A DNA stretch of 64,000 bases from Nematostella vectensis (GCF_932526225.1 NC_064048.1:6182627-6246626); one strand, 5' to 3'. Counted from the first letter of the stretch, positions 42,098 through 63,563 are shown. Translations and numbers: made by a program. Notes: generated by a model not told the origin, from the sequence alone.

Positions 42098-43094
42098 TTA
42101 AGCCGCTCAGTCACGCAAACAACATTGTCACGCAAGGTACGGATTCTAATACGATGTGAGGTGTTTGTTTGATAGTGGTGTTAAAACGAGATAAACACGT
42201 AAAAAATAATCCATTATCGCACATCAATCCCAAAACAAACAAAACATATTGTCACATGGCGACGTGTATATATTGATCACGAAATCAAGTTTTCCCTCAG
42301 TTGGTGGAGACACTTCATTTATTTCATTACGCTTAAATGACTTAAGAACTTCCTCTCGATGTGCGCGTTTTCAGACTTTTTGGCTATCGCTCAGCAAGAC
42401 TGGCGACAAAAAGGCATGTGCTTAGAAATTATACTTTCTTCCCCAAAAAAATGCTCAAAAAGATCATAACATAACATTATAAAAGTTAGTTTATATGTTA
42501 TATCCACTCTTCAAATACGGCTACACTCGAGAATCCATGTTTCGTTATCCGCAGTGGTTCATGGGTGACATAACTGGATAGATCCTCTCTGAAAGCCATG
42601 TAATATCATAACAAATAAACAAAACTTTAAACAGCACAAAATGAATATTGCAAGACTTGATGCTCTTTTACAATGTCTCAATCTGCTATACCCAGAGTTT
42701 TCACTGTCTTTCCTGTTAGACAGGATAGAAATAAGATGATGTGGTTGATATTCGGATGCACGTAATACTTTTGCCATAGCTTTCAAGGTATCAGTTGGTT
42801 GTGAGAAGAAAAAAACATTCACATAGCAATTTGTAGGGAGTTTAGACTGTATACGTGAGATGCTATGATATAATGGCTCATGTTATGTGCAAAAGCTATG
42901 GGCAGCGTGCTTTGGTTTTAAGTAGTGTCTATTCAAATTTATGGATATGTTGATGATCATTCAGCTTATGCTGCAATATATATGAACAAATGAAAGCACA
43001 CAACGAAAGCCTGAGGGGATAAAAAAATGAGTTATATATCAATAGGTTTTTCTATTTTAAATTCTTCATCAGTTGATTTTGCTGTTGTACAGTA

Positions 43095-43530
43095 CTTACC
43101 CGCTTATAAGAACCTAGAATTTATGAACCTGTTAGCCTAAAAATACCAATTTAGAACCCTGTTAAATAAGAACCTTTTGAGCCTAAAAATTAAAACAGGT
43201 TCTTATTTTATAAAATGGACCATTAACATCTTCCATCAATGATGAAGGATATATACATACATTATTAAAACAATATTTTTAACATAATAATGAGAGTTGA
43301 AATATTTTTAAAGGGGTCTTGACAACATATTGTACAAAGGCCAGGCCGGTATTGACATTACATCAATCTAGATACCACACTTCTACCAGCCATCAGTATA
43401 TTTACTTTTCTTTAAAATTAAGAACCTGTATAAGAACCTAAGTAGCCTAAAATTTCAAAAAGTACCCGCTAAATAAGAATCTTTTTAGGCTAACCTGGAA
43501 AAACCTAGGCTCTTATAATAAGCGGGTAAG
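43095..43530. mobile_element. MITE with CTTACCCGCTTAT ends, TA duplication
   Basis: Ends CTTACCCGCTTAT and ATAAGCGGGTAAG face each other 436 bp apart, with TA on both sides. The inside repeats TAAGAACCT and TAGCCTAAAA several times. A Tc1/mariner-like family is likely. Confidence 0.8.
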
Positions 43531-51752
<8,222 letters not shown>

Positions 51753-52186
51753 AAATGTAAAAAAGTCGACGCCCGCGATTTTCCTATAAAGCCCACACTA
51801 TTAAACACGAGGTTCAGTTATAAAACGAAAAGCTCCTCCCACCCCCGGGCTCGATGATGAAAATGCTCTTATTTTAGAGTGCACATGGCTTGGTATAGCA
51901 TTATTTTACTATAAATAGAAACATTTAGGTGCACAAGTCTAGGAATGATATTTAATTTGGTTTAGAATATGAAATTGGAATTTAGCGCTCAGAGCAATTG
52001 TTCTGTTGACTCATTGACGGCTGATAACTGGTTGTTCTTGAGCCCGGGGTTGAAAAGAGCTTTCCCTTTTATAGCAGAACCTCGTGTTTAACATTTTTTT
52101 TCTCACTTTCAGTTCAAGGAACATAGACCAGCTAGCTAACACCTGTCCATCATCATAACACCAGTCAGCCATTGCGCAACTCCAAA

Positions 52187-54171
52187 ATGCAAAATAACAC
52201 AACACTGGATCAAACAGACGACTTTTTCTTCACACCGGAGAGCCAAAGTTCATTAATATGCAAGTCTGTTGCCGTGGCAATAGTTGCTATGGTAGCAATT
52301 GTAGGGAATTTCTTAGTCGTGCACACCGTCTGGACCAACCAACGAATGCAAACAGCGACGAATTACTTGATAGTTAACATGGCAATTGCTGATTTGCTCT
52401 ACATGGTCCTCGTCATCCCGCCAACGTTCATCGTGATTTATGGAAGCTACGAATGGCCATTCAGATACTCCGGACGAGCGATATACTTCTGCCAAGTGGT
52501 CCACTTCGGACAGTACCTCCTAGTCCCTGTGTCAGTCCTAACGCTCGCTACCATAGCAACGGATCGATTCTTCGCGATAACAATGCCGATGAAGAGACTG
52601 TTTACGAAGAAAGTCTATCGTTCATTGATGGTTGTTATTTGGCTCGTGGCTGCAGGCCTGGCCGCGCCTATTTTATATGCGTACCGGATCAAAGAGTTCT
52701 CAGGCATGCTTTACTGTGACGAGGACTGGTCGCCGGCGTTTGATACTACGAGAGCTAGTAGAGTTTACACGATATTTCTATTCGCCGTTGCGTACTGTGT
52801 ACCATTTGTGGTTATGTCGGTGATGTACTCGGTGATTTGCAGGCAGCTTTGGATGAGGAAAATACCGGGTGAACAGGACATCGAAAAGAGCAAAAAAGCT
52901 CTGGAGTCACGGAAAAAGGTAATACCAGAAACTCCAGCATTTGATGGTACGTTTAGGTTCAAACGTCGTATTATCCATGAGCCGTATTCAATGCATTTAA
53001 AGCAGATGTACAATCGCCCGCCCATCAGACTCACAAGGCTCTCGGTGCATTAATAACGTGTCTTGAGCAAGCCGTCATCGAAGCTTAACCTCAAAAGTGA
53101 GAATCGTATACAAACCATTTCAAAAAGAGTCCCCGACTAACTTTGCCCTACTTCCTTTATTTGCATGCTTATATGTGCGGTTTATTTGCAACTTCTTTAC
53201 TCGAAGTTACTCGCTTGAATTAGCCGATGGAAATGGATGTTTTGTGTGACTCGGCATTGAGCAGGAGCATAAAATGGCGTCGTCATTGGCCTTTATTAAA
53301 GGACTTTGAATGACGAACGCGCGATGTTTTGTCCAGGTCACTTAGATAAAAAAAAAAATAGACGGATTTTCACATAGGCGGGGCAAAAAATGATTTGTGT
53401 TTATACAAATCTCAATAAAAATAGAGGGGATGATTGTGGCAGCCGAACAATTAAACTGCGACTCGCGCTACCGTGGGCATCAGATAGAGTTTTAAGTAAG
53501 TTGGCAAATGAGCATGCCAGATTAATAAATGCTTTGTTTGTGAAGAGCTTTAAAACTTAGAAGATTTTATTGTGTTCTGCTATGCTATATGATAATCAAA
53601 TCAATCAGATATCACGTTCAATCATCCTTTTGGCCTACTGTCAAAAAACTGTCAAAGTGGCCACGGTAGCGTGCGTCGCATGGCAAGGCTTATATGTTTC
53701 ATTGCGTTTCTCTTCCAGGTTGTAAAGATGCTTATTACAGTGGTTGTATGTTTCGTCTTGTGCTGGCTCCCTGTGCAAGTTGCCACTTTTCTATGGGACT
53801 ACTCCGGTGTGGAAATCTCTGTGGACTTGAATTTTATTCTTATGTTTCTAATGCGCTCCCACTCTGCCGTCAGCCCTTGCATCTACGCTATCTTCAGCCA
53901 AAATTATCGCCAAGGCTTCAAAAAGTCTCTATGCTGTGGACATTTTATTGGAGAAGGTGGACGCGAGGAATTCAGTGTAAGTTATAATTCACACACTCAG
54001 GAGGCCTTACTTAAAACCAAATCTGGTAGGAAGCGTAGTCCAAGCGTTGATTGGGATAATAAAGCATCGTATCATCGGAGGAACGGAAAATACAACCAGC
54101 GACCGAACTGCCGGGATCTTTCTCTGCCGAATTATGACCAGTTAAAAACGGGTGTGGCTACCAGGGTATGA
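52187..54171 (+). CDS. Class A (rhodopsin-like) neuropeptide-type GPCR, two exons
   Basis: Exon 1 is 52187-52918 (ATG in CCAAAATGC) and exon 2 is 53719-54171, joined phase 0 to 0 (394 aa). Seven membrane helices are visible: TM1 IVAMVAIVGNFLVVHTVW (GN), TM2 NYLIVNMAIADLLYMVL (AD), TM3 with ATIATDRFFAI (a DRF form of DRY), TM4 MVVIWLVAAGLAAPIL, TM5 LFAVAYCVPFVVMSVMY, TM6 VVCFVLCWLPVQVATFL (CWLP), and TM7 HSAVSPCIYAIF, where SPCIY replaces NPxxY. The TM3-ECL2 cysteine pair (YFCQ and LYCDED) is present. N-terminal NNTT gives a glycosylation site. The intron falls in the TM5-TM6 loop. The overall pattern resembles peptide receptors (galanin/allatostatin/NPY-like); the ligand is unknown. Confidence 0.9.
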
Positions 54172-54549
54172 CGTCATGGGCCTGAAAGGGAGGTATGACG
54201 AGACTGTCATGCCTTACCTCTGCCCAATTATGACCAGCTAAAAGCGGATGTGGCAACAAGCGTATGACCCCATGGACCCGAGAGGGAGGTGTGACGTTAT
54301 GTTTGTAACGTCATAATTCGTATTGAATTCGGTTAAGCCACTATTCATCTAATAAATCCCCAGGAATCCATAGCTTTGCCGCTGACCGCCATGCACTACA
54401 TCTCAGATAATGACCATTCTAAGACAAAAATAGCAGGCGTCCAAAATTTAAGTATGATATTGACAATGTCGCTTGATCTGCTGATGGAAATAAATGCTGA
54501 GCTAAAAAGGTTGTCTGATATGATCTTCTCTAATGATCAAGTGCCTTAA

Positions 54550-55038
54550 TGCGCATTGTCACAAGTTTTATTAGTCGATTGTGTAGTTCCACAAAATATC
54601 CATAACCCCCTCCACCCATTGAGGGGATTGAAAATTCCGGGGGGGGGGGGGGTATCAAACGCCCAGGAATTTCCAGAGGGGAGGGTGGGGTAAAATGCCC
54701 TTTTTCCTTGTTTCCTTACAGTTACTGTATTTTTGATTTCCAGGGGGTTGGAAATTCCACAGTGGTGGGGGGTCCTAACTCCGACCCCTCAATAGGGGGG
54801 TATGGATATTTTCTGGAACTACATATTACGTGACAATCCCCGATGATTACGGAAAACGCGAAAAATACTTCCAAAATTATAAATGCCGTAGTGTGTCTTA
54901 GAAGATTCTTTGAGGGTGTGAATAATAACTTAAAGCGGATGAACTGTTTTAAAATAGCGCGGATTCTGATAGATTCGTATGTCTTTTGTCGGGAGGTTTC
55001 CGTCGGCCCTCCAAAAGTAAACTCGTGACAATGCCGGT
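54550..55038. mobile_element. MITE of the TTAA family, enlarged copy
   Basis: Starts after TTAA (54546-54549) with TGCGCATTGTCACAAGTTTT and ends AACTCGTGACAATGCCGG. It shares GTTTCCGTCGGCCCTCC and AAAGCGGATGAACTG-type sequence with the other copies. A C/G-rich block (54604-54810) lies inside. Confidence 0.7.
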
Positions 55039-55853
55039 ATAACACGTGACACCAAATGCGTAGCCACCATGAAATCTACCCCCGGGATCAATTCTATCAC
55101 TGCGTTTACGGAATGGTTATTGAGTGGCGAGGGTGCAAGGAGTCCCTCTGCTCATTTAACATACGAGGGACCATTTGATACATGACAAGTCGGTAACCAC
55201 CTCCCCCCCCCCCCCCAACCCCATTTTAAAAAAGACCTGCAATCCCATGTTAAAAGGCACAAAGACATTCCATTAAAAATTGAGGAAAACCAACAGCTAC
55301 AGGGGCGGCGGAGTGGTCCAAAAAGTGTGTAAGAAGGTAGCCTACTTGTAGGCTTTGATAGTTTTTCCGGCATTTTTCCCCCCCTCCCCCTGCGGGATCA
55401 CGTTATCCAAGATGGCGACCATGGTATGCGAACTTCGTGTTTTCGGGGTTTTCGTGCCGGAAAAACTATCGAAGCCTACAAGTAGGCTAGTAAAAAGGAA
55501 GGAGGAATGGTGGTTTCACCTCTCATTTATAATAAATATAAACAGTTAAAAAAATGTATAATAGCGTCTTTTATCAAGCAATAAATTTATACATGTAACG
55601 CTGGATACATATTTACTGTATGCGCATGAAAACCCCGCGTATGTGTACAAAAATAAACAAATAATAAAACACCTTCACTCAGAAAAAAGGGGGGGGAGGG
55701 GCTCGCCCTTTTCCCTGTCCACCGCCAACGAGGTAGCCCCTGCAGGAGTTTTTTTTAGGAGTGAACGAGCTGCCTATTTATCTTTTTTTTAAAGTGGAGG
55801 GGAGGAGGGAGAGAGGGAGTGGTTCTCTCTAATCAGCCTTTGCGGACCATTTG
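55039..55853. other. Intergenic region
   Basis: Contains C-runs (55201-55217, 55379-55390) and short inverted copies of CCTACTTGTAGGCTT / AAGCCTACAAGTAGG (about 55341 and 55474), which frame a small MITE-like segment. No gene is seen. Confidence 0.5.
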
Positions 55854-57113
55854 TCATTGTTTAGCCGTGAATATACCGTGTATCTTATCCAGTACACTAA
55901 CCATAAACTCTTGGTGTCTTTTCTCCCCCTCGGCATAAAGCTTCACCATCGTCTCCATCATTTTTAGCATTTTATCGTCCTTACTCTCCATTCGCTCAAA
56001 CGCTTTTTGCTGTGCGTCTAGCATTCCTACTAAGGCGGCCTCGACGCTTGAGAGAACGCCTGGGTTGTTTTCCTCGGGCCTCATTCTCTTCCTCGCGGGC
56101 TCCTCGACGCTATCTTGAGTCCTGTTTTCACTCGGAGCTGTCCGTTCTTGAGTATCTGGGGTATTATTTACAACAACAGGACATACGTTTTTATCCAGCA
56201 TTACAGGATAAGGCGAATCTCCGTGCAAAACTGGTGCGGTTTGCAAACAATCTTGTGAAAATTGCATGCAATTTGATGGCGATTGCAGGCAATTCGACAC
56301 AACCCTGTCTTGGTCCTGATCCTCGGTTTCGTCTTCTGATTCAAGTTCTGAATTTTCTTCTCCCTCGCCGCTTTTACTTTTGTTTTCCTTAACACTTTCA
56401 TCGTTCTTAACTTCAGGTGGATCCGGAGCGTTAAAACATTCATCAATAATGTTAAAAAACTCGAAATTGTCACTCCCAGTCTTGTTATTGTCAAGGATTG
56501 TTTTGTACTTATCAATAAGAGAACGACATTTCTCTTTTGCTTGAGCGACGGTCTTGTTACACTCAAAATTAGCATTGATACAATACCTGCAAAACCTTTT
56601 GTGAATTTCCTCCCAGATCACCTTCTTAGCTCTACTGCTTTTAGTAGCGAATAAGCTCTTATGAAGTTCCTTGTACGCTCTTAAAAGCCTTTTGGTTTCC
56701 TCGCCACTCCAGCGTTTCTGAGTTGGGGTGTTTAAATTAGCACCCTGTGAAATATCACCATATACCTCCGAAGTCGACGGAATATTCGCGTCTTCAGCAG
56801 GAATAAATATGAAATGTCCCTGAGGAACTTGACTGGTGGAAAAGGTTTCCGTAATTTGGGGCAAATTACCCGGAAATGACTGGAATCTTCCTTGGATCTG
56901 AGGCGAATTTATTTGTCGACTCACAAACGAACTTGGTGTGGAATTGTTCTGCGCCAGTGAACCTCGATTCAAAACATAAAAACCTTTTTTCTCTGGCTCT
57001 AAATTTACCCTATAAGAAAATAAATCATAACATATTAGACCCTTATGATATCATGCAGCCTTGTAAAATGATTCAGATAGTTTAACTTACCCCGAATGGC
57101 GAAAATTAGCCAT
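55854..57113 (-). CDS. Myb/SANT-like (MSANTD/trihelix type) DNA-binding protein
   Basis: Exon 1 is 57113-57091 (ATG GCT AAT..) with donor GTAAGT; exon 2 is 57009-55854, joined in phase (392 aa). After a Ser/Gln-rich N-terminus, residues about 105-190 form a Myb/SANT-like fold: KRWSGEETKRLLRAYKELHK, VIWEEIHKRFCRYC, and AQAKEKCRSLIDKYKTILD with the aromatic FEFFNIIDECF. This is the trihelix-type domain common in animal MSANTD genes and domesticated PIF/Harbinger partners. Acidic linker, basic patch (ARKRMRP) and a C-terminal coiled coil (ERMESKDDKMLKMMETMV) follow. Likely a nuclear regulator. The product is intact. Confidence 0.8.
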
Positions 57114-57804
57114 GATTGTAGAAGAAACCTCGGTTTCGAAGCGTGTTTTCTACGAATGTAAGCCGTGGTTTGACTCAGCGCTTGGGTATCGTGTTACACC
57201 GAGGTCATTTGTTTAGTATGCAAATGAGGATACCGCGGTGAAATAAATTAGACGCAACTCGCTCGGAGAAACAAAACATTATTCGGCGTATATATTCGAA
57301 TGAGCTCAAATTATTTAGTAAAATAAAACTAAAAGACGGTTTGGAAAAAGCTGAGTAGTCTGTACAAGATCATAGTTTTTATTATGTTTATTTTCTTTTT
57401 ATCTTTTCATTCTAATACAATTTTATAAAGCGTTTTTTTATAATGCAACGCTTAGGGTTAAGGGTGGTCCCTATAATACTTCTTTCGAGAATCAAACAAG
57501 TAAAAAAATAATAATAAAAAGTGCACGCGTTTGCCGTGATGCAGTGTTACATAACAAATTAATGGATCGACCCCCGGACCGCGCAAAAACAGAGAACCAC
57601 ATTAAAACATTGCTTATATTAGACATTTGATAAAAGCTACCCTAGCATAATTCAAACTTCGGATTTGTTTTCTTTATAATAATATAATTTGTAAAAAGAT
57701 GACACTTTATATCAAATGAAGGTTAAAAATATTGCTGCTTTAACTCGATAAATGTCTTTTTTTTATGAACGCATTAATTCAAAAGCTTAGCCAAAATTAC
57801 ACTT

Positions 57805-57891
57805 CGCGCAGAAGGTGGAATTGAACCACTCCGACGCTAATCGGCTACGGGTTTGAAGCCCGCACTCCACACCAGTGAAGATCATCCGCGC
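57805..57891 (-). tRNA. tRNA-Sec (TCA), selenocysteine
   Basis: 87 nt on the minus strand, starting GCGCGGATGATC and ending CCACCTTCTGCGCG. It has a long acceptor arm, anticodon stem-loop GCGGGCTTCAAACCCGT (anticodon TCA), a long variable arm (AGCCGA..TCGG) and T arm GAGTGGTTCAATTCCAC. These are the diagnostic features of eukaryotic tRNA-Sec, which decodes UGA for selenoproteins. It lacks a normal A box; an upstream TATA element fits the atypical Pol III promoter of this gene. A TTTT terminator follows (57794-57797). Confidence 0.95.
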
Positions 57892-57913
57892 ATTCCAAAC
57901 TGTTCTCCCACCT

Positions 57914-57921
57914 TATTTATA
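57914..57921 (-). promoter_or_regulatory. TATA box of the tRNA-Sec gene
   Basis: TATAAATA on the minus strand, 23-30 bp upstream of the tRNA 5' end. Known tRNA-Sec genes use an external TATA box plus a proximal element further upstream. The region 57938-57957 (CCCACACGGTTAAGAAC on minus) is where the proximal element would lie. Confidence 0.7.
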
Positions 57922-58456
57922 ACCAGGCAACCACCATGTTCTTAACCGTGTGGGATAGAAACTTCGAAGGCAAATTCTATCAACTGATAGACTGAACTGT
58001 CTTTTCTCGGGAACCTAAAACATAATTATTTTGGGTATTTAGATCAGAACGATTAAAAAGAAACGCGATTTCGACGAGATAAACAGCCTTCGGAAAGCGC
58101 GCATGCGCGATGATGGAATCAAATGTGGTGAACGCGGTTTGTATTTTTGTTGCCTGTCTACTTAAATAAGTACACATACGAGTTATTCTATGATAATAAA
58201 TTGAGTAGCCTGCGATGCAGCCGTTTACCCGGTGTTTTTGAATATAACAATACCATGATTGTTCTCCCGTAGAAACAACAGTACAACGAAACCTTGATAT
58301 AGCGATCTTTACTTTGATAGCAGTTATCTGTCCTTGAGTTCCATTATTATAACCGCAATCTTTTCATGGTTTATTTATCGAATTTTTTGCATTAAAATAA
58401 CATAACATAGGTCATATGATCATCACAAAAATACAGTGATTTTTTTTATTATGTAA
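57922..58456. other. Intergenic region upstream of tRNA-Sec
   Basis: No gene is seen beyond the presumed tRNA-Sec proximal element. AT-rich. Confidence 0.5.
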
Positions 58457-58664
58457 AGACCGTTTTCACGATGTTGCGCGCGCATCAAAAAATGACACAG
58501 ACTGGCGGGCAACAGCCAATCTAAAATGGCACGAAGTTGAGTTTACAAGCCATAGAAAATGCTGCCAGAGTGCTTCTTTTGCGGAGTTTTGGATTAAAAC
58601 TCCCCTTCGGCAGCATTTTGGATGAGCCATTTTGGATGCGCGCGCAACATCGTGAAAACGGTCT
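58457..58664. mobile_element. MITE with AGACCGTTTTCACGATGTTG ends
   Basis: The first about 30 bp (AGACCGTTTTCACGATGTTG and GCGCGCGCATC) are mirrored at 58635-58664 (GATGCGCGCGCAACATCGTG, then AAAACGGTCT). 208 bp, with inner sub-repeats GAGTGCTTCTTTTGCGGAGT-like. Non-coding. Confidence 0.88.
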
Positions 58665-59466
58665 ATTGGTGACAGGAAATGGGATACAACGAGCCCCCCT
58701 TCCCGAAACACGTCGTTTAAATGTTCTGATGCCGAAAATATCCATTTTAGAAGTTGCCTCTCCGCCTTTTTCCCAGGAGGGACCATTTCTGTTCTTTTTT
58801 CTCCGAGCCAGCATTGGTTAGCATTGTTTTCCCAGTCACCAGTGGTTAGGCATTTTAGCACACGAATAATTGCCCGTATAACCGATCGGGACGATTTTTT
58901 TCCAAGCATCGGCTTCAGGGCCCCCCAATATTTTTCCAACAGAACTAGTTCGACTCCACAAGTTTGTCAGCAGAACCATTCGGGACTATTTTATTTCCCA
59001 GCAACCGAGGGGTCTAACATCTTCCCAGCAAGGAAAAAACTGGCTGCGGAACAGATATTTTGCGGAACATATCCGTTTTGTGCCCTTGGCAGGAGTCAGT
59101 CATGGAGAGGTGAAAATAAGGCCTTTATTTACCCTCCCGTCATTTTACCCTCCCGCGCAATACCCCAGTCACCAAAAGAACCGTTTCGATTGTCTAAGTC
59201 GGTCAATTTTTGATAAAATATTGTCAATTTCATTACACTCCATTCACGAATTTAAAAAAAAAATTGTCAATTTATTATACTTTCATGAATTTTTAAATCA
59301 AATAAATTGTCAATCTATTACGAAGTTTCCTTGCAGACTGCCGTATTTTCAAATATAAATTTAACAAAGCAGTGGTTGATCGACACTTACTAAACCACCA
59401 CCTGCTTTGAACACGACCTGACGACATGTTCACAAGGTACACATAAGGTACCGAGGCCACTCTTCT

Positions 59467-59681
59467 TTAAGCCTGGTTTCCAAATAGTCGTAACAGTCGT
59501 TAGGGTCGTAAAAGTCGGCTAGAGTTTGACCCCCCTACCCCCGCCCCCCAAAGGAGAAAACACGGTTCTTTACTTTACGGGCCGCAGAATTCTGAAGGAG
59601 TAACCCCTCTAAGTGCCGATGGTGATTGGCTGCATTAGTCGGCTGTTACGACTTTTACGACTCTATGGAAACCATGCTTTA
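59467..59681. mobile_element. MITE with TTTAAGC.TGGTTTCCA ends
   Basis: Left TTTAAGCCTGGTTTCCA and AGTCGTAACAGTCG are mirrored by CGACTTTTACGACTC and TGGAAACCATGCTTTA on the right, about 215 bp apart. Confidence 0.75.
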
Positions 59682-62600
59682 GATTCCAACAACACTTTAG
59701 GGCAGCAATAGTTTTGAAAAGAGCCCCCTCTCCAATTAAAAAAATTCAATTCAAAGAAAGCATCTTTTAGTGTCCTTGCTTCAACCGATGACCAATTATT
59801 TTTTAAGGTAACCAATTCTTACATTGAATAATGAGATTTTTTTAGATATTTCTCTAGTAACAAAGGTTTAATTGCTGAGTTTTTGGTAACCTTCCTTCGC
59901 AGAACTTTTTGTATCGCTTGCAGGCGCGTAGCAATGCTTAAGGGGGATGCGCAGTCATAGATGCGCAGTCATAGATGTCATATGGGGAAAAAAATAGTAT
60001 CAAGAATAAATGTTTTCCGACGTAACAACGTGCAGTTGGAAAGCGTTTTCCTTACGGTTCTGAGTATGTGTTATCACATTACGTGATCTTTTGTTTAAAT
60101 ATAACAACTATTTTTTTTTATTTTGTGAGATTACGTAACTACTTAAGCACTACATATCGTTATATACGATAGAGATATGATAATTATTTCATCTCGCATG
60201 TCGGACGCTAGTACCACTGTGTAACCAAACTTCATGGTATATTAGATTGAGGCCTTAATCCTCGAGGCTATATAATCAACGCATTCGATCGAGGAATACG
60301 TTCCCGGGTTTTTTGCCTATAGGGTTTTATCCGGGTTTTCGTATCGGGCTTGTGATTTTGAAGTTGTATTTTCATAAGATTATTGATATTTTTTAATTGT
60401 GTAATTGCACTTGCACTTAAGTAATATGTTAGGTAATATGATTTTTAAGTTAAGAATATTTTCTGCATTGTATTTATATACCACGTTTGATTTCTAATAA
60501 AATGTGTAGTGGTACCAGTTCGCAGGCACCCAGCACGAATCATTCACATTAACATGATCATTTTTTTTAGAAATTTTAAAGATCGGACGTATTTGGTTCT
60601 TTCCTTCACTAAAATTTATCGCATTATTTTTCACAACAACACAACAATTTCAATGGCACATTACGCCTTTCTGGTCGTTTAAATCTTCTATTTAAAATTA
60701 TAAAATTAATTGTCATTGATGACCTCTTAGTTGGCTCACGGGGGTTTACCTTTGAGATAGCATACGGTTGATGTAACAAAGGCTGTCTGATTTGCAACCA
60801 TAGCTAAAAATGGATCTTCTAACTTTTTTTTTCACTAACATTTTTGGAGCACTACAACATGCACTGCGTGGTTTAAATTAGTTTTAAAACAAGAGGACTC
60901 TCTATATTTCAAGTATTTTTTTTTTGTTAATATCAATCATTGGTCATATGTTTACATTTTGATTCGATTCAATAGCTTTGCTTAAAAGCTGGTAAAACAA
61001 CTTTCCTAAATGAAACAGCCTACACTATCATATGAATGGCATTTTGCTTCTTCAGCCGGAGTACCAAAAGTTATGTTTCTAGCTTCAAAGAGGCTTAAGA
61101 GGTATCTTTCGCTGATTTTCTACCCTCTCTCTCGGTGTCTTGCCCCCATGATAATGCGAAGAGGAAATTTACAATAAAAATCATGCTCGACTTATTAGCA
61201 TAAAATCTCTAGGACATGAATAAAATTATATTGTGAGCGTTTTATTCGTTTTCATTTTCTAAATTGTGCCTCATCCTAAAGAGTAATGTTCACGCATAAT
61301 AACAAAATTTAATTTAGTCCAAATAAACAAAATTTTGGAGAAAAAAGAGGGAAGTTTATTTTTAACGCAGTTGCCATGCTCGAATGCACGGTCACTTGTT
61401 CATTCCATTCTTTTGCTATTTACGCACGCTTCTACGGCAAGAATAAAGATTTAGTCGAGACTGAGTGAACGACACACTTTTGAATTTATCCTCCTATCTT
61501 TTAACGCGTTAGGATCTGGAGCCCATCTTTCACACACCGATAGTTAATTAGTTGGAGATTCATATAGTGTACATGATTTTCATAAAACGAGTCTATGACA
61601 AGGTGTACCAAAAGTGTTTTTTAGAAGCAAACATAATTATTGGCTGTTGTTGCATGTCTATGCTATTAAAGGACTCCTCGCTCTTAATACAGGGTGCTAC
61701 GGAAATCAGACCTATTCAGACATCAGACATATTCCTGAAGGAATTCTTATCAAACGTCCAATACAAACTTTCCATAGATTTCCACGCCTTTTCGAGATAT
61801 TTAGAATATAATTACATGCGTGCTTTGGGGCTTGGAGACGGTAAAACCATGCAAGCTAGTAATCGTTTAATAATTTTAAAACCAGGTGGAAAGATGTGCT
61901 CAGCGTTCACTCAGATTAAGTAAAATAACAGTTTTAGCTATGCTGTGAGTCTCGGCTTTTAACTTTGCTTATGACTGGATGTACCAAAAATGTGAAATTT
62001 AGTAAGTTAGAACTTTTCTCATGTGATCCATTCTCTTCAAAATATCGCCAAAATCTAATCTTTTAAGACTTTTTAGGAAGTTGATTTGCAAACATGAGAT
62101 AAGTTGACCCTTATACTTTATTTTCATGGCATTTTTGTTTAAAAAGTATAACAGGCGAGCATACTATCTAATGTTATAAATGAAATAAAACATCGCCTTC
62201 GTCAAAGGGTGGGCTGTTGTCATGACAAATGGCAGAAAATGGCGTCGCATGGAATCGAGGACGCCGGACAGTGGCTTATGCAAATGAGCATCTGTTCCGT
62301 AGACTGGTTAAAGTTAGTTCAATTTCATGGGTTTTACACTTATTACATGAGGCGGATAGGTACACGGTACACTGAGTGTATTATCATAATAGACAAATAC
62401 GAGAGAGAGTAGTGTTGTTTATTGCAAATTGATATTATATTAATTTTTGAATAAGAAAATAATAAGCAGGCATGATGTTATAATAAATGCAAAACACTAA
62501 CAAATTTGTAAATAGTCGTTTCAGGAAATATCCCTTACTCGTGAAGTAATTATATACGAATATTATTAAATTAGTTGATAATCCACTACGGACCAGTAAC

Positions 62601-63317
62601 CAACCTGCTCCACTGCCAGATTCAATATACAGTTTGTTATGCTCTACTGTTCCATTCTATATTTTTCTTATAACAATATAGCAATCAATTTATTATAGGA
62701 AATTTCACAACATACATATCAAAAAACGTCGTCAGTGCAAACAGCAAATGGCGATTGACAAATGGCGGTTCTACGGCCCATGGGTCCAAACATATTTGGA
62801 AATAAAACATAAGACTACACATCAAATATCATTAATACATGGTTCTGACATCCCTTGAGTTTAATTACCATAATTTTCACAAATAACTACTACCCATAAG
62901 CACCTTTCGGCGAATTGCCGTTTGCCCTTTGAACTGACAACTTATTATGGAAATAGGTGTATATCTAACTCGCTTTTGCAGAATACGCCTAAATTTCAAT
63001 TGACGATTGAATGTCGTGTTAAAAAAGGTAATGTAACAAAAGGTAGGGTATTTTCCCAAGTTCATTTTACTGATATGTTATTCTCAAGTTGAAAGCACCA
63101 GAATATTGTTATCCATTTTCTATTATAATGTACTACGGGATTGGAATATTTTAGAGAAAAAATCAATTCGAAATTGTTGTTATAAATTCTCATTTGTGAA
63201 ATAATATAGCCAAGAAAATGCGTGTATACACAAAAATACCTTTACATATAAATGATTGTATTTCTTCATATACTATGTACTCTACAAATGATTAACTTGG
63301 ATACGTCCTAAATGATG
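59682..63317. other. Intergenic region, no supported gene
   Basis: AT-rich. A 123-codon frame at 61552-61923 has no recognisable family and may be chance or a repeat remnant. A short frame at 62209-62412 is similar. Neither is annotated as a gene. Confidence 0.45.
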
Positions 63318-63464
63318 ATATCGCAGCCTAGTACCAGGCGTTCTGATCGGGTTTTCTGAGGTTGAGTTTCCTGTGGATGGTGACGTCACAAGCTTGTCCC
63401 ATGCCCCCACGCTATCTCAGAGCACAGGAAACCCGGTAAGAGCGTCTGGTACTAGGGCGATATC
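63318..63464. mobile_element. Small MITE with GATATCGC.CCTAGTACCAG ends
   Basis: Left GATATCGCAGCCTAGTACCA and GGGTTTTCTG face CAGGAAACCCGGTAAGAGCG and TGGTACTAGGGCGATATC on the right. About 147 bp, non-coding. Confidence 0.75.
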
Positions 63465-63563
63465 ACTTTCACTAAGGCGGCTGTCCACGTATGACAGGTC
63501 GATAACCGAATTCATCCCAAGAAATTCGGATTGTGACTCTGATTGATTTGGACTTCCTGTGCT

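Noticed and set aside
58466..58939. 157-codon leftward frame
   Set aside because: It runs through a MITE and its inverted ends; composition does not look like a protein.
61552..61923. 123-codon host protein
   Set aside because: No recognisable domain, AT-rich and isolated; it may be a repeat remnant.
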